Source of the DNA: Umbilicaria muhlenbergii
Lineage: Eukaryota; Ascomycota; Lecanoromycetes; Umbilicariales; Umbilicariaceae
Direction of reading: 5' to 3'
Length of the DNA stretch: 64,000 nucleotides
NCBI GenBank assembly: GCA_000611775.1
Contig: KK106983.1
Span: 3,375,072 to 3,439,071 of the forward strand
Below, piece after piece: positions 1 through 11,867 of this stretch (positions are counted from its first letter, which is position 1; each line of letters starts with the position of its first letter). Both the position numbers and the translations under genes were made by a program. Below the pieces are notes generated by a model. It did not search any database. It was not told the DNA's origin and worked only from the letters and a program-made list of their open reading frames with translations.

Positions 1-957
1 CAGTATCGGTTAACTCGACTATTTCATGTAGGTCCGGCCCTGCGTGCAACGGCTCATCATCGGCTCTTCTTTTCCTAGCTGTCTTTCGTACCCAATCACT
101 GCGGGATGCAAGGCCAGTAGTTTCGCTAGAGTTTGACAGCACGCTCGAAAATGGTTCGGTGCCGCGCTCAGGGCCGTACGATCCATCATGGAGGTTCTCA
201 TCTGACAGGTAGACTGGCTGCGTAGCGGATCGATACTCTTCCGGGCCAGTGTCGAAAGTATTTACTTTGGCTAGCGTAGGTTGCGACATGCAGAGTCTCG
301 CCCCATTGACAAGGCCATAGTCGTCGAGCAAAGGGGAAACGGCACCAACCCCGTGGCTTTTGATTCCTGGGAGCGTAAGTCTCTTCTTTGTCTTCGGTTT
401 CCCTGTTGAGATTTCTGATAGGCAAAAAGAGACATTCACTGCGCGCAGGCCTCCTTGTGCAACACCTTCTGGGGGTTGCGCGCGGGAGGCATATCTAAGG
501 CCTTTTTTAAAGTCTTGAGAATGGGCTATGGAGAGAATAATGTCCGCTGCAGAGGAAGCGGGCCCATTGTCGGCCGCAGGGAGGGTCAAAGACGCCTGGA
601 GACAAAGCTGTGGCCAGATCTAGATATTCAACGGTCAGTGGATCATCAGTTTGACACACGGCTGAATAGCACCTCTGCGTTGCGGAGCGCCAGTCCTAAT
701 CCTTCAACCAGCGACGGCTTGTCGAGGTAGCCGATAATGGATTCAGTGAAAGAAAGCTGGACACATATTTGTAGGCCATCACCGCGAGATAGCCATAGAT
801 CTCTATAAGTTAGTTGTTCGGGCTGTGGTGAGTTGCTCGCAGCTGTAGCAAAAGTTTCTGGTACAGATATCTCCACCGAGCAATTCGTGACGAGCTTGAG
901 GTCGTGCTCGCAATACTTGTGTACGAGCTTGCCAACGTCAAGCAAAATAGAGGGCAT
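1..957 (-). CDS. Unknown protein, 3' end beyond the window edge
   Basis: I do not recognise this protein. The start is the ATG at 955-957, with a TATA-like GTTATATAG about 50 bp upstream. Exon 1 (673-957, 95 codons) begins MPSILLDVGKLVHKYCEHDL. A phase-0 intron (608-672) with a GTGCTA donor and CCACAG acceptor follows. Exon 2 (1-607) stays open for about 202 codons to the window edge, which would be unlikely by chance. Its later part is rich in Ser, Thr and charged residues and holds a basic stretch (KTARKRR). No signal peptide or membrane segment is obvious. It is divergent from the thioesterase gene. The intron call rests on the frame being restored; a sequencing error cannot be excluded. 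Confidence 0.5.
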
Positions 958-1379
958 GAATGATGCCGTCTACCAGATTATCAATGAGAGGTTGAAGACG
1001 TCAGACTATATAACACCAAGAGATATCAAGAAGAGAGATATGGAGAAGATTAAGGATATCGGAGAGACCGAACATCAGAACGTAGATAGAAGAGATTTCA
1101 ATCAACGGGGAGTATCAAGCCATAAACCGCGGCATCTATGAATGCCACGATTGACACATTGAGGCCTTGATTGACGTTAAACACATCAGTCCGGTATTCC
1201 GCTGGCAAAAACTCAATTGGCCTTATGACTGTGATTGGTCAGTGGGGGCAAGTCAATATATCGTGCGAAGTTATGAAGCCAGGATTACCGCAAACCCTCA
1301 AAAGCTCCAAGCGAGGTGCCCCGCGTAACACTCTCGATACCTTCACCTTAACCAACGCTGCACTGTCACAGACCGCACG
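958..1379. promoter_or_regulatory. Divergent intergenic region
   Basis: About 420 bp between the 5' ends of the left-edge gene and the thioesterase gene. It contains a TATA-like GTTATATAG on the minus side near 1004-1012. No convincing coding frame was seen, so it is probably the shared upstream region. Confidence 0.4.
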
Positions 1380-3136
1380 ATGTGGCTGTCAAGGTGTATC
1401 CGGAGCGTTCATGGCAGTAATGCAGGTCGACATGGGCACATGCGGGCAGCAAGACAGCTTCATACCACGGGACGATGCCTTACAGATGGGGTCTACACAG
1501 CGCTCACAGAGATGCGTGTAAAGACTCCATGGATTGAGGCATTACGACGGCAAAGGGAAGAAGACAATGATACAACCAAGAGATCCAACGCCCCGGCAAC
1601 CCTGAACGACCGCGACTTGTCTCCCAAGAGGATGTCCGACAGCTACCATCGAGTCGTGCGTTCTCACAGTAACATCCCTATGGCTCAATCGACTGATCGA
1701 TCCAGGCGTAGGTACTACCATTGGCTCGTGATCCTTGGCTACTTGGTATGTACACTGCTTAGACTTCCACTTATACGAGTTAACCCGTTTTCTAGACAAT
1801 TACCTCAATGCCTCTGGGCACATCAGGTGTGCTCCTTCGTGATAGCTTGTCCCGTATACAGAGACTGAAGGTCCTGGAGGCTAGGCACCATCTTCATGGA
1901 TCTCGATGCCTTATCGGGCGTCATCGCATATAAACACACGGGCGAAAGTGTTACCACAGTCACAGCTGCGGTGGATAGAATCACCATCGATAATCCCCTC
2001 GATGAGATATGTGATCTGGAGCTGTCTGGACAAGTAACCTTCGCCACTGGGAGAAGCAGCATGGAGATATCCTTGCAGGTTGCAAAAGCGCCAGAGGAGG
2101 GCCAAGCAGTCAGAAAAGAGGATATCTTGATGTCATGTGCTTTCACCATGGTCTCGCTAGACCCATCTACGAAGAAGTGGGTGACGCATCATCTCAACTG
2201 AGCACCCACTGAAGTTTCTTCCAGGCCAGTAGCAATCAGCCCATTGCTGATTGAGACCGATGAGGAACGCCGACTGTTCAGTCTGGGCGAGAAGAATTCG
2301 AACGCCAAGAAGGCTCTTGCGAAAACCGCTTTGCTCAAGCAAACCCCCAATGACCAAGAGAGCGACCTTATCCATGCAATGTGGCTCAAGCAGCTTGAAT
2401 ATCATGGTAAGTCGATACATGCTAAGAGTCGTCGATCTTCCGTCACAACTACCTCAACAAGCTACACTCTCTAGGATTTTGAACGTTCTGACGCATGAAT
2501 CTACCTTACAGATCCAAATGTCTCCACTCAAAAACCTGATAATGTTGTTTACATGGACCAAACGCGGCTGCAGTCTTCACAAATAATGCAGCCGGTAAGA
2601 TTGAAAAACGACTTATCTTCTTCGCTACTGACCGTTTTCCTTAGCAATATCGGAACCGTCACAACTTCATGATATTTGGAGGCTTCCTCCTCAAGCAAAC
2701 CTTCGAACTAGCATTCTGCTGTGCCGCCTCGTTCTCACATACCCGGCCCACCTTCATCTCACTGGATCCCAGCACCTTCGAGAACCCTGTCCCAGTTGGA
2801 AGTGTGCTTTACCTTACAGCTACGGTTGCCTACACGGATCCGCCTCTGGTCTCTCCGAAAGGTGAGTCCGAGCAATCTTCCAGTAAACTCCAGGGGAAGT
2901 CTCGAATACAAGTACGGATTGACTCAAAGGTTCGTGACGTCGAGCATGGTAAAGCGAAACCCACAGGACAATTCAACTACACTTTTCTTGTGGAAAGGGA
3001 CCTCAAGGTAATGCCAAGGACTTACTCAGAATTCATGATTTGGGTAGATGCAAAACGAAGGGCCGAACGGGTCAGCACCATTAGTAGGCAACAGCAAGGT
3101 TATGATCACGGCACAAAGGAAGGTATCACAGAATAG
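1380..3136 (+). CDS. Acyl-CoA thioesterase, double hotdog (ACOT9-like), mitochondrial
   Basis: Hydrolyses acyl-CoA to free fatty acid and CoA. Seven exons restore one frame: 1380-1655, 1712-1745, 1796-1826, 1880-2176, 2225-2406, 2512-2594 and 2645-3136 (464 codons plus stop). Family blocks seen are TPWIEALRRQ, KRMSDSY, PLARDPWLLDNYLNASGHIR, LGTIFMDLDALSG, IAYKHTG in the first hotdog, and HNFMIFGGFLLKQTFELAF in the second, as in ACOT9-type proteins. The N-terminus is Arg-rich with AARQLHTTGR, a plausible mitochondrial presequence. An alternative start is the ATG at 1440. The third exon is only 31 nt. The frame sum across all exons is a multiple of three, so the gene looks intact. Confidence 0.8.
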
Positions 3137-3222
3137 CATGGGCGATGTTCGGTTGAAGAGGGCATCTTGACACATTAGCAATTAAAGCACGTTTTCCCCT
3201 AATACCATATAATCCAAAGACT

Positions 3223-4756
3223 CTAAGAGTAGTCCTCATCGCCATCTTTCTCTTTCCTGCCCCAAGCATTGATAGTGCTACCACCATCTTGAAGCAAATC
3301 CTTCAATACCGTGATCTGCTCTAGCACACACCCCTTGCTCGTGCCTCCTTTCGCCATCCTCATTTCCACACTCCGTTCATAGTCAAAGCACGTCTCCACA
3401 TCCTCCTCAAACCTGCTGTCCACACCCTGCAGCTGCTTAAACGACAATTGATCCATCGGCGTACCCTCCTTCTCCGCCAACGCAACCACTTGGCCTGAAA
3501 TGTGATGGGTTTCTCGAAATGGCACACCCTTCCTGACCAAGTAGTCCGCCAGATCCGTTGCAAGCATATCCGGCGTCAGAGCCGCCAGCATTTTCGGCGG
3601 CTGTATCGCCAGGGTACTAAGCACACCGGTAGCGATCTGCACGCTATCGCCAACAGTTTTGACGCAGTCCAATAGCGGCTCCACGCTCTCCTGTAGGTCC
3701 TTGTTGTACGTACTCGGCAGCCCCTTAAGCGTGTACATGAACCCGGCCATCTGCCCGAAAACGCGACCGCTTTTGCCCCGCAGCAGCTCCAGACTATCTG
3801 GATTCTTCTTTTGCGGCATCAACGAACTCCCCGTACTGTATGCGTCCGCCAGCCGGACGAACCCGAATTCGGCCGTCGAGTAGATGATCAGGTCCTCAGC
3901 CCATCGCGACATGTGTCCCATGAGCGTCGCGCCCCATTGCATGGTCTCAACGGCAAAATCTCTATCTGCTACTGCGCCCATACTATTCCACAATAGCCCC
4001 TCGAACCCTAACTCTTTAGCCATTGCCTCCCTGTCAATGCCGAAGGGATTGCCAGCCAGAGCTCCACAGCCTAATGGGCTTCTATTCACCCGTTTGATGA
4101 CCTCTTTTAGTCTTTGTAGATCGGTGGCAAATGCCATCCCATAACTCAGCAACCAATGACTCCACCTAATCGGCTGCGCCCTCTGCAGATGCGTATATCC
4201 AGGCATCACAACATCAATTTCGCTCTCCGCCCTCGCAGCCACTACCTTCAACAGATCACTAAGCCAGCCCTCCATCTTCCTCAGCTCATCCCGCAGCCAA
4301 AGTCTCATATCCGTTGCGATCTGCTCGTTCCTACTTCTTCCTGTATGCAGCTTTCCAGCAATACCCGTGCCAATAACTTCACCAAGCCGCCTTTCGTTCG
4401 CCGTATGAATGTCCTCGTCAACGCCAGGTTTCATCTCGAAGGTGCCTGTTTCCCACTCCTCGGAGACAGTCTTGAACCCCTTCTCAATGGCAGCGAACTC
4501 GGATGCCGATAGGATGCCCCGGTGGTGGTTTGCGCGTGCCCAGGCAATACTGCCGGCGATGTCTTGGGCGTAGAGGACGCGGTCGTAAGGGATAGATTCG
4601 TTGTAGGAGACCATTAGGGGGTCGAGGCCACCTGTGGGAAGAGTGTTAACTTGGTCTTGGAGTGGGGAGAGAGGGGAGGGTACCTGTAAAGCGACCGCCC
4701 CAGAGCATGTTCTTGCCTGGGGCAGTGGCCGTTGCTTGGGCTTGAGAGGCACTCAT
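3223..4756 (-). CDS. ARG4: Argininosuccinate lyase
   Basis: Cleaves argininosuccinate to arginine and fumarate, the last step of arginine synthesis; fumarase/aspartase superfamily, active as a homotetramer. The superfamily signature GSSLMPQKKNPD is present, as are HTGRSRNEQIATD and GYTHLQRAQPIRWSHW, all expected of ASL. The true start is the ATG at 4754-4756. Exon 1 (4684-4756) encodes MSASQAQ...NMLWGGRFTG; an intron at 4632-4683 precedes exon 2 (3223-4631), giving 493 residues. A longer open frame running straight through the intron is misleading because it lacks the conserved WGGRF start. No mitochondrial presequence, so probably cytosolic as in yeast. Divergent from VFA1 over about 340 bp. 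Confidence 0.95.
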
Positions 4757-5095
4757 GGTGCTATATACGGTTGCGCAACAGCAGAAACGGAAAGCCAGAA
4801 GGTAAACAGATGCTGCGCAAGACTGTTAGGAGATCACAAAGGTCCTGCGACGTGCAATGGTACGTTATTCGTACAGAAGGGGATTGCTCGGAAAAGAAAT
4901 TTAGGTTTCTGATGAAACTTACTCGGTGCCCGAAGCGTTGAGGCTGAAGAGGCTCTCGTTATCTTAGCGTTATCGTTAGGGAACATGGGGGCGAGGGGAG
5001 TCGAATCGAGGTCGCACGCGTCAGTCGTCCGGATTAACTATTCTCTGAAAGGTCCAAGGGTAATAACTAAAATAGCTGCAAATCTACACGATAAC

Positions 5096-5820
5096 ATGTC
5101 TTTGACAAACGTCTGGCATCTTCGCAAAGTGGCGGAGACGTCCTCGAAAGCTTGCTACGTTTGCTACAAGCCCACTACAAGCGTCTTGGTAACGCCAGAC
5201 AATAAGGCACGCTGCAGGTTCTGAAAATTGTCTCATTGATATGGCTGCTTATGTGACAGAACAGGACTACTTCTATGTCTGTCCCGGACATCTCAAAGAT
5301 CGGGGTTTTTGTTCGCCCATCATCGACGAAGCTAAAGCGGCCGCGAAGCGAAAGAAAGAGGAGATGGATCGAGAAATTGAGCTAATCAAGAAAGAGTACG
5401 ACGAAAAGATGAAGAAGAAAAAGGCCAAAGACAAGAAGAGTAAAGAGAAAGAAGACGAAAAGAAGAAGGAAGAAGACGTGGCTAAGCAGGCCGAACAGGA
5501 GAAGAATGACAAAGTATCACCGCAGAGAAAGCTGGAAAACAGGACAACAGCTGAAGTCTACGTGTAGATCAAGTCTCTTTCTAGCAAAGAAGATACACCA
5601 TCAGTCGATGACATCCCTCGGATCTACGCCCTTCACAAGTACTTGTTTCCTCTCATACGGTGTCACGACCTCTTAGGGCATCACAGTACATCTGACAAGC
5701 GCTAGGAACTTCTACCAAATGAGACTCGATCGAATCCGTAACTCGGAGATAGCCAAGCGTAATCGGGAGCGTCTGAAGAGTCCCACTGTTTTCCCGTCGG
5801 TACCTAAGAACGACCTCTGA
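5096..5820 (+). CDS. VFA1: VPS4-associated protein 1 (Vfa1-like)
   Basis: Vfa1 binds the AAA ATPase Vps4 and regulates ESCRT-III disassembly at endosomes. Four exons: 5096-5206, 5265-5513, 5568-5638 and 5706-5820 (181 aa). The N-terminal zinc-binding part reads CYVCYKPTTSVLVTPDNK then DYFYVCPGHLKDRGFCSP. A long Lys/Glu-rich coiled-coil follows, then RIYALHK and NFYQMRLDRIRNSEIAKRNR, the typical C-terminus. The last intron has a CTGAC branch site. The first intron (5207-5264) appears to start with GC rather than GT, because keeping TPDNK-DYFYV intact leaves no GT donor. The in-frame TAG at 5565-5567 is the end of intron 2, not a nonsense codon. Confidence 0.85.
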
Positions 5821-7287
5821 GTCTGCCAAGGATCTCACGTGAGATCCGACAAAGCCTTGCTGTGACATAACAATCGGGCACAATGTGATCAGCTCCTCTA
5901 CAATTTAGAGATCTGCGATCGTGCTATAAAACTCTATTCCGGCCTTCCTATCTTATCGGGACGATGCAAGAAGGTCACACGGCTGTGGCTCGATGCCAAT
6001 GGTTTCAAAAAACCCAGTCGATGTTCTGATGAGGCTCTAGTTCATTGAAACGACCAGGTTGGCCACTCAAGCGAGCCTAACTCTACTACCCTTCCTTCGT
6101 CTCGTCTAGGACAACAATGGCACGACATGTCATGCCGTTCCAGATAACTTGACCACGACGCCAGAGTGCCATTGTGGACTGTGCTTTCTCGTATTTATGG
6201 TTCCGCCTGTTACAATCCATAGGACTGATTCCTTACCACTACATCAGGCTTCCAATTTTCTACTATAGAATGCCGAGGCGTCTGTATGATGTGTGCCAAC
6301 ACGAGTTTCTCACCTGATATTCCCTTGATCCGTCAGACGTTAGCATGGCGCTACTTGCAAATCCTCGTTACCTAGCGGCTACCATTTAGTCTAGAATGTA
6401 GGGTTGTGCAGACTGGCAGGTTACCCGTGGCCTACTCGTTGCAGATCCACCCGCTTTGATACTTCAGCTTCGGGAGAACATGCCAAGGAGTCAGCAATTA
6501 TGCACATCTTGGTCAGCTTATCTCAACATTCTTACACTTTGCAATCCATTTGAGTATAGTCTAAACAGATGTACGCTCCCGGAGGCCCGATCACTCATCA
6601 TCAACCCTGACCAATAAATGGCTCGGGAGCAAGTCAGCCAGCCTCCTCATCGCAGCGTTGGTGCTCGCTTACCCTAGAAGTTGTGCTCTGAAGCAGGAAT
6701 ACGGCACAGTTCTACCCCTCGCTAAGCTTTGCTCTGAAAGAATAAGCACTATGCCGACTCCTACCGACCATTCCGTTGCCCATGGACTAAGGCTGCAATC
6801 AACTGCGGGAGGGCCCTTGAAGATCTTCGTACGACCAGAAACACGGGATAAGTCGTGCCCGTGAGCAGGAAAGGGTCTTGCATACTTTGCCCCGCTCAAG
6901 CCTGCGGAAGTGCCTCCGCATATCGACTGCGCGCTGTAAAGGAGGAAGGCGAACGCTTGGGCCAATTGTGGGTCCGATCAGTTCTGTAGAAGGATTGCAA
7001 CCTGGTGACAGCTCTGCTCTGGACTTGCTTGCATGAATGCAGCAGCGGCATCTCTTTCTAAACGGGCAGTCGAGGCGCGGTGTGTATTTAAGGTAATGTT
7101 CAGCAGAGCAGACGCAGATCACACCAATCTAGCGCTGGTGACATACAACCGAGCTGGTACACTGCCGCAACAGCACTGATCTCGCTGACAAATCGGTCCG
7201 ACCTGGCCCACACACATATCGCTCCGATATTGATGCAAGCCAAAATCTGACGTTCTTGTTCCGGGAATTGAACCACCTGAGCCTAGG
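5821..7287. other. Intergenic region, no gene seen
   Basis: About 1.5 kb between the convergent 3' ends of VFA1 and YVH1. Only short unrelated open frames occur and none has recognisable content. The sequence is of ordinary base composition, without obvious tandem repeats. Confidence 0.5.
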
Positions 7288-8667
7288 TTACAGATTCCCT
7301 CCGGCCGCCTTCCCTGTCCCTGGTGGCATTCTCAGCTCCTGTTTTCTCTTGGGAACCTCATCCACCCTGCCTCTAGCCAGGCTAATCCCCGGTACTACCC
7401 ACTCGCCACAACTACATCGCATCCCCTGCCACGCATACTTCCCGATGTTGGTCCTGCACTTCTGATTCGGACATTCCAGTCTTCCGTCGAGCAAGCCTTG
7501 AGAAAGCGCAGGTCGCATCCAGGAGAGCGGGTCCAGGAAGTAGTGGGCGCAGGGAGTGGGAGGGTTACTTGAGGCGGGAGTGAGAGTGGAGATTGGGGTG
7601 GTGACGCTGGTCGTGGAGATGGTGTTGGCGGCGGCCGACGAAGAGAGTTTTGGGGCGTGCGGGATGAGGTATTGCGAAGTCGCAAGGCTGCGGCGGCATT
7701 TACGGCAGCGAAGCTCGTACTCTTGCTTCACTCTTCCTCCTTCCTCTGACTGCTCCTTAGGAATTGTTGCAGCATCGTCACTGAATCGAATTACATCCGC
7801 CTCGGGCGCCTGCCCGCACGCGACACTGGCTTCGACTGTGCGCTGGTAGAGCCAGCGTTGGTAGAGTGGTTCTGAGTCGATGTCCGTGGGGCAGTGCATG
7901 CGGTGGTAGAGCTCTAATTGCGCCATGAAGCCTGAGTTGGGTTCGGCAAAAGGGCGGGTCTTCTGAACTAGGGTTAGGGCTGAGGTAGGTGTGTGGAGGG
8001 GATGGGTGGAAAGGATGTAGGCAATTATGAGCGTTGCGGAGCGGGATTTGCCCATTGCGCTATGGAGAGGCTGTTAGCTATCGAGGCAATCACGGCTGGC
8101 GGCTTAGAGGACATGATTTCGATCGACGGCAAGTTTGACCCCGGACGAAATGTTACACGACAAAAGGAGTATCGCAAAGTGGAAGGAGATAGTGAGCACG
8201 AGACAAAGGTCTAATGGGATCGACGGAAAAGCGAAGGACCAATGAGCACGAAAATTCTCGAGACGCAGGAAGTAGCAGATGAAGCTGATAGGACAATTGA
8301 ACGAAAGCTTGTGTCACGTAACTAACCAATGAACCAGCACACCTCGGCCACCATCAAGGCCTTCCTGAATGAAGGCATTGCTGGCGGTGACATGCTCCAG
8401 GATGTTGTCGTCATCGACATCATCTATCTCCACGATGTGATGCTTGTATGGCGCAAACAGACTTTCGTCAAGGGGAAGACGGATTGCTGACACCACATGC
8501 GTGATGTCGGCGTCCTTTAGGGCATCCTTCCGCCGTAAGGAGAATAGTCTGTCTTCGGGTTAGCGTTGCTCTTATTTTCCGCAGGTGCAGCAAAAACAGT
8601 TCCACGACACTCACCCGCCGATGTAAAGATTGGGGATACCGGATATCCCATCCAAGTGTGACTGCAT
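7288..8667 (-). CDS. YVH1: Dual-specificity phosphatase Yvh1
   Basis: Yvh1 couples a dual-specificity phosphatase domain to a zinc-binding C-terminus needed for 60S subunit maturation (release of Mrt4 in yeast). Exons are 8615-8667, 8327-8548 and 7288-8059 (348 aa). The start MQSHLDG...IPNLYIGG is typical. The P-loop HCAMGKSRSA is intact, but its Cys codon is split (TG|C) by a 267-nt intron at 8060-8326. The C-terminal half carries CRKC, CPNQKC and CSCGEW plus DPLSWM and GKYAWQGMRC, the Yvh1 zinc domain. A Ser/Thr/Pro-rich linker separates CRKC from the rest. Confident call, since each splice restores family sequence. Confidence 0.92.
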
Positions 8668-11600
8668 CACATCAAATCGCGACTTTAGTCGAGGTGCGAT
8701 GATGTGATTCCGTGAAATAAGGGCAAAGTTATTGGAAAGGTGGCTGAACACGGCCTTTTAGAAAGGGATCTTCGGTCAGGGTAGAACCTTGCTCGTCGAA
8801 ATCTGCTTCCCTCGAGCTGCAACACTAAGGTAGCTCGTACATCGCAAGGTAAGGTAACAAGAACCACGAGCGCGCACACTTCTACTTTACCCCGCCTTGC
8901 ACGGCCTGTGGGCGGTGAGTGGTATTCATACCTTACCGCATTTCTCTACTCCGTAAATTACCTTACCTGTGTTTGCTAGGCAAGTCTCAGTACACGAGTC
9001 ATCTGAAGAGTCATGCAGCAGCTGAGCCGTTTCGCTTGTGACCATTATATCCCCGAGTCAGTCTGCACCAAATCGTGCCAGGCCCGTGAGGCAGAAGATC
9101 ACTTTCTTTCGGCACACTGCACACTGCACCCGCTTGGCGGCTGACAGCCCTGCGAGCCTTACCAGGTCCGCCTTGCCGTCTTGTAGCCTCGTAGGGCCGG
9201 GCAGCTGTTTCGAAAGGCACTCCCGCCCCCGCCCTCGGCCCCCAAATCTTTGGTACTGGAATGTCCCGCGTCGGCATTCAGACTAACGAGCTCTAGCCCT
9301 ACGCCACGGATGAAGTGGCTTGCTGAGCCGATAGGCGCATCAGTGAGGGGCCGAGGTGACCTCCACTATGGCCTTCGTCACTCTCTCGATCCTCGAAAAC
9401 CAAAAAGTATGCGGAGAATGGCGCCAGTCAGGAGACGCCAGCATTGCGCCGAAAGTCGTGCCATCATGACACAAGCCGACGGGGATCAAAGTATCATGTA
9501 TTCCCGTACTACTCCGTACCGTCCATGATTTCTCAACTGTTTCGAGGATCGACACATATGCAGCAACACGGCTCGAGATCGATTGGCCAGCCCTCGCCAC
9601 CCGGGCCGACTGCACTATTTGACTGGCTGAAAAGCCCTTCACCCACCCACGGTTTCACTTCCTCAGGTAATTGATCTTGATGCATCTACTAGGTATCAGT
9701 GGCATCCACTGTCTTGAAGCGCAACAGGATTGCGAATTGCATATGACACAACAATCTAACCCATGCCTACGCCTACCGCACTCCAGCCAGCCAGGTTCGA
9801 ATGCATTGTCACTCGCGCAGCAAATGGTCTTTAGCTCCTCCTAAACCATCGTTGTCTGACTGCCCCAACCGAACTGCACTCTCCTGAAATGTGCTTGCGA
9901 CCATGGCTGCACACATGCACAACGCTTGACGATCCTTAATTCTTTGCAAGCGCAGAAGTTGAAACACACTGCTACATTGTAATAACCAATGGGGGCAGAC
10001 GGGTATATATCCCAATCAAATTTCTAGACCACTCGCCGTCTCGAGCAGTCCTCATTCTCCCCTGTGCAGAATGTGTTCGGCCAAATATCAACCATGTGGA
10101 TTACGTACCTGGCGACCATGGACACACTCGATTCCGGCGGTCGGCCCGAGGCCTTGAAAGGCTGAGAATCAGCCAACCATGGAACCTGGCGCTGAAACCT
10201 CGTGTCACAACAGCGAGCATGCTTTTATGAGGTGTCAGCCATAGCCCTGCCCATAGCTACCGACCATTGAGCTTTACACAGAGAGACGGGAAGAGGGAGA
10301 GAAAGAGACACCTCCCTGAGCCTCGCCCCACTCATACGAGGTAGCGCCAAGCTTGTCTCGCAGGTGCTCAGTGACAACGTGCCATCGCACAGGTCCTTTT
10401 TCATGTTTCTCTTGCTCTTACTCCTGCTGCTCCTGCTGCTACTGCGATTCTAAGTTTGACATCATCGAGGCATGATTGGCAGTTGACAGGTCAATTTCAA
10501 AGCCCGAGGTGGGGACCACTCACCAAGGACACCGAGCGGACAACGAGCAACGAGCTACCTGAACGGACCCTTGTTTCCGTTAGGCATACAGGGAGGATCC
10601 GCCCTAAAGCTCTCGGCGCCGTCCCCTCCCTGGGTCCTTTGACACTTTTGGCAATGTGTAGTTTGGAAAGCTGCTAGGGCGCCTGGACAGGACCTGCTTT
10701 ACTCGGGCGGGCAAGACGACATTTTCCTGCCCGGGGCGCACCTCCAACGGGCCTCCAAACCCTGCTAGGATTAGGGCATCGCAATTTGTTCTTGCAGGAC
10801 GAGGATTACTTGGAGCGAGGTAGATGGTCACGACGCTCACCCTGGCCTTCGCACTCACGCGTCCCTTGTGCTTGCTCCTTACGCGGAGAAGCGCATAACT
10901 AAAGTTTGAGGATTGGTGGGAATCCACAGAGCGTGAGTATTTTCTGGATCCTGCCTGCGCTGTTTTATTGCGCTCCTGTCAGACAACAATTCGTTCGGTG
11001 CAATTAGATGAGTCGGCAGCGCTCCGCACTCGCTCTCGTACATAGCAAGGCGTTCTCTTTACGTGTCCGACTGTCGACATCACCATTCCTAGACGCTGAA
11101 ACATCTCCAATCACGACGAGGTGCGCGCGCATTCGTGAAGATCGCAGGAAAGTTAGCTGCTCTCCTTATGATAGGGCGCATACATGGTCTAGATCATCCC
11201 ACCATAGGGCCACGCGGTGAAGGCCTTGTAGAGTTGCCTTATTGCTGTCGCCTCCCCGAACATTCAGCTGCTTGCTGCTTGCTGCTTACCTTATTCTCTG
11301 CGCTCTGCTCCCATTACCAATGTCAATGCCCCAGCCTGCCCCCAACCCCTACCCCGAATCAAGTTGCAGGGCAATGGACTATGCTTGAGACAGAAGGTGA
11401 CAGTGCATGCGACGCTACTAACAGCAGTGCCAACCCGCTACACCTCCTTAGCCGTGCTGCATGCTGGAAGATTGGCACTATTGGCAAGGAAGGTCTCAAT
11501 TGTACCGCTATAGGGCTGGCCGGTAGCTAACTAAATTCCTTAACCCCACTTGCGTCCTGTGTTTAACGATGGTTCTAGGTTCGAGACCTCCGACTCTGGG

Positions 11601-11867
11601 GGAGCTCACGAGCAGTTTGGATTCCGCGATTCTTCGTCCATCGTCTATCTTGCATCTCGTTCTGGTTCCGGCGTCTCGTGAAGAGTTTTGATTTCGCCAT
11701 CCTTTTCAGCGCCTTCTGACTCGCTTTCGGTCTCTCCGTTTACACAAACTCGCCTACCCGAGGGCCCTATGAAGCCATCGCCACCAATTCGCCTTTCTCA
11801 GCGCACTCACGACGTCTAACGATTTTCTGTTTCTCAGCTCGTAGCGAAAACGCCATACTCGCCTATC
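8668..11867. promoter_or_regulatory. 3.2-kb gene-free region upstream of the C2H2 factor
   Basis: No coding frame with recognisable content was seen on either strand. It holds several CCTTACC/GGTAAGG motifs (8848-8970), GC-rich and pyrimidine-rich tracts, and an imperfect CTG/CTC trinucleotide run near 10408-10445. The last 300 bp are pyrimidine-rich (TTCTCGCC, TCTCCG) and probably form the 5' UTR of the transcription factor. Such long upstream regions are common for developmental regulators in filamentous fungi. Confidence 0.45.
10408..10446 (+). repeat. Imperfect CTC/CTG trinucleotide run
   Basis: A pyrimidine-rich microsatellite-like stretch of CTT/CTC/CTG triplets inside the long non-coding region upstream of the C2H2 factor. 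Confidence 0.5.

Noticed and set aside
5565-5567. In-frame TAG in VFA1 as a nonsense mutation, or a 21-nt micro-intron
   Set aside because: A normal 54-nt intron (5514-5567) ending in this TAG removes it in phase and joins family sequence.
8053-8070. YVH1 P-loop read as HSAMGKSRS (catalytic Cys to Ser pseudophosphatase)
   Set aside because: Reading straight through uses intron bases. Donor CATTG|GTTAGT and acceptor CCATAG|CGC restore the cysteine.
11575-11600. GGTTCGAGACC resembling a tRNA B box (also GGTTCGAATGC near 9793)
   Set aside because: No matching A box at the right distance and no cloverleaf arms could be traced.
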